Shown here: positions 3,828 to 5,182 of the stretch, one piece after another | Layout: every line of letters begins with the position of its first letter | Numbering within the stretch: the first letter of the stretch is position 1 | Assembly: GCA_039026975.1 (NCBI GenBank) | Contig: JBCCLI010000449.1 | Coordinates: 1-5,182 of the forward strand | Reading direction: 5' to 3' | Source: JBCBKZ01 sp039026975 | Lineage (GTDB): Bacteria; Bacteroidota; Bacteroidia; J057 | DNA: 5,182 bases | Made by a program: the position numbers and the translations under genes | The notes under the pieces: model-generated | The model's database searches: none | What the model saw: only the letters and a program-made list of their open reading frames with translations | Told to the model about the DNA's origin: nothing

Positions 3828-5182
3828 GAGCTATCTGGGAAGGCTTAGGAAGAGAAGATTCACTCCATATTTTTTCTCCTTCTGGAGAGTATACTTCATA
3901 ATAGGGAAGGCCCTGGATGCTATGCTCAGTAGCCAGCTTAGACTGAAGGCCTTCTTGAAGTTGGAGATGAAATCCACCGAATAGCTTCTGCTTCTTGCGG
4001 CCTTTTCTCCAGGCTGCTTCATCTGTAGTACATCCTATGAATACCCATGACACGGGAATGTGCTGGTAAGAAGCAAATATCTTCCTGGCTCTGATGATAT
4101 CCTTGATGGAGGGAATTCGCTCGGGCGTCCACCAATACACAAGTACATACCTACCCTTATACTGCCTAAGTGCCCGTTTAAAGGCTATAGCGGCTAAATA
4201 ATCCTGGGTAGAGGAAGAGGGTTGGTTGTATTCCTTAAACTGGGTATCCAGGGATATTTCCGTTCCTAGGTCCTTCATGGCCTTCTCTTCTACAGGTGAG
4301 GCTTTAATGAGGTTATACGAGTTCCAGAAATCAGGCTCATAAGGTACAGCTGCCAGCTCTTCCCAGCTGGGCTCTTTCCGTAATGGCAAGGAACTCACCC
4401 CTGGACTAATGCTATTTACTAACACAGATACATCATGCTGATGAAACTGCTTACTAGTCACACTTCCGGTAGAATCCCAATAAGTTATTACCAGATCTCC
4501 CTGATTTTTAAGGAAACTGAGGTGGTAAATATCTTCTTCCCGCCTGTACTCTGTGATATATTTCTGTTTTCGCCAAATACTGGCACCATTTATAGGTCTA
4601 TAAATTTTCTCCTCTGATTCTACTCTCACAAAAGCCAGATTATGTGCCAGTACATAGCTCTTGATCTTGTACACCCCCTTTTTCTCACAAAGCACTACCC
4701 ATACCATTTCTCCCTGCCAACTGGTAGTATCCAGAAAGCTAATCTCGCAGTCTTTATCTTTCAGACTTTTACTTAATACGGTGTGATAATTGACCACATC
4801 ATGGCCTAAGGCCTGGTAGAGGACTATAGGTGCGTGAGAAAAGGTAGAATATCTGGTAAAATCAAAACTTCTCCTCAAGCCTTTAAATCCTACTCTAAGG
4901 GTATTTTTCGCACTTCCTTTCAGGTTCCCGTCATATCCTCTGGGCTGAGCTACTTCAGCTGCAGCCTCTATTAAGCGGCCATACTGCCCTCCCTCCTTGC
5001 AGTAGTGCCGGTAAAAAATATCCATAGTAAATGGATCAGTGGGATAATTATCTGGAATTTTTCTGTAAGCTTCCTTTAATAATTCTTTTGGACTTAACTC
5101 CCGATCATAAATAAATACTTGGCCCAGCTGATAAGGCTTGGGCTGAAGGAGTAATTCCAGCTCTGTACGCTTTAAGGATAAA
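3796..5182 (-). CDS. Carboxypeptidase-regulatory-like domain protein with a C-terminal TlpA/thioredoxin-like domain lacking CxxC (5' end outside window)
   Basis: The frame is open from the stop (TGA, complement of 3796-3798) to the window edge, giving 461 visible residues. An internal ATG at 5025 is not the likely start, because family-like sequence continues upstream: 'LQPKPYQLGQVFIYDRELSP' (10-29), then 'EAYRKIPDNYPTDPF' (35-49) and 'FYRHY...YGRLIEAAAEV' (55-77). This matches the stretch after the CarboxypepD_reg-like (beta-sandwich) domain of Bacteroidota envelope proteins, so a signal peptide and that domain should lie upstream. A long middle region (about 80-260) is beta-rich, with 'YITEYRREEDIYHLSFLKN' at 208-226. 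The tail (about 341-452) resembles a TlpA/thioredoxin fold: 'KGRYVLVYWWTPERIP', 'VSWVFIGCTTDEAAWRKG', and the cis-proline loop 'GLPYYEVYSPEGEKIW' (424-439). The WCxxC active site is absent, so a redox role is unlikely. A binding or structural role in the envelope is inferred. Confidence 0.85.
   Translation of the reverse strand, partial: LSLKRTELELLLQPKPYQLGQVFIYDRELSPKELLKEAYRKIPDNYPTDPFTMDIFYRHYCKEGGQYGRLIEAAAEVAQPRGYDGNLKGSAKNTLRVGFKGLRRSFDFTRYSTFSHAPIVLYQALGHDVVNYHTVLSKSLKDKDCEISFLDTTSWQGEMVWVVLCEKKGVYKIKSYVLAHNLAFVRVESEEKIYRPINGASIWRKQKYITEYRREEDIYHLSFLKNQGDLVITYWDSTGSVTSKQFHQHDVSVLVNSISPGVSSLPLRKEPSWEELAAVPYEPDFWNSYNLIKASPVEEKAMKDLGTEISLDTQFKEYNQPSSSTQDYLAAIAFKRALRQYKGRYVLVYWWTPERIPSIKDIIRARKIFASYQHIPVSWVFIGCTTDEAAWRKGRKKQKLFGGFHLQLQEGLQSKLATEHSIQGLPYYEVYSPEGEKIWSESSLPKPSQIAPIVALEGDSP

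Noticed and set aside
3874..3887. TCTCC-TTCT-GGAGA hairpin as a terminator for the convergent genes
   Set aside because: It is only five base pairs, lies inside the minus-strand coding region, and no T-run follows on either strand in the needed position.
5023..5025. ATG at 5025 as the true start of the minus-strand gene
   Set aside because: The same frame stays open to the window edge and encodes family-like sequence (YQLGQVFIYDRELSP, IPDNYPTDPF), and no signal peptide follows this ATG.

Overview
This window is a piece of a Bacteroidota chromosome, most like Cytophagales/Saprospirales-type marine or soil bacteria (lineage inferred, not proven). The evidence is a gliding-motility/type IX secretion C-terminal sorting domain, an ECF sigma factor of the subgroup ending in an 'ARNKKHKCLK'-like helix, its partner membrane TPR protein, a carboxypeptidase-regulatory-like protein with a TlpA-like tail, and a general lack of Shine-Dalgarno sequences. 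No mobile element, CRISPR array, tRNA or rRNA gene was seen.

Layout. 1-268 (+) is the C-terminal end of a large secreted protein with a type B T9SS sorting domain. 310-1062 (+) is a signal-peptide-bearing DUF481-like outer-membrane beta-barrel. 1136-1528 (+) is a small single-pass membrane protein of a conserved Bacteroidota family. A strong intrinsic terminator at 1551-1584 closes this first block. After a 94-base leader that holds two inverted repeats, a second block starts: ECF sigma factor (1679-2272), membrane TPR protein that is the probable anti-sigma factor (2285-3034), and a membrane-anchored beta-solenoid-like protein (about 3114-3827). On the minus strand, 3796-5182 is the 3' part of a carboxypeptidase-regulatory-like protein fused to a thioredoxin-fold domain that has lost its CxxC site. 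Its 5' end lies beyond the window. It converges on the solenoid gene, and their 3' ends overlap by 32 bases.

How the genes may work together. The sigma factor and TPR protein are 12 bases apart and form a recognisable sigma/anti-sigma pair. The solenoid gene follows with no visible terminator and is bounded by the convergent gene, so the three may be one transmembrane signalling unit in which an envelope-exposed solenoid senses, or is controlled by, the sigma pathway. This is inference. The other genes are cell-envelope functions typical of the phylum and show no clear link to each other beyond envelope location.

The most unusual points are the redox-dead thioredoxin-like tail of the minus-strand protein, the short membrane-tethered solenoid in the sigma locus, and a perfect 10-bp palindrome three bases before the sigma start codon.
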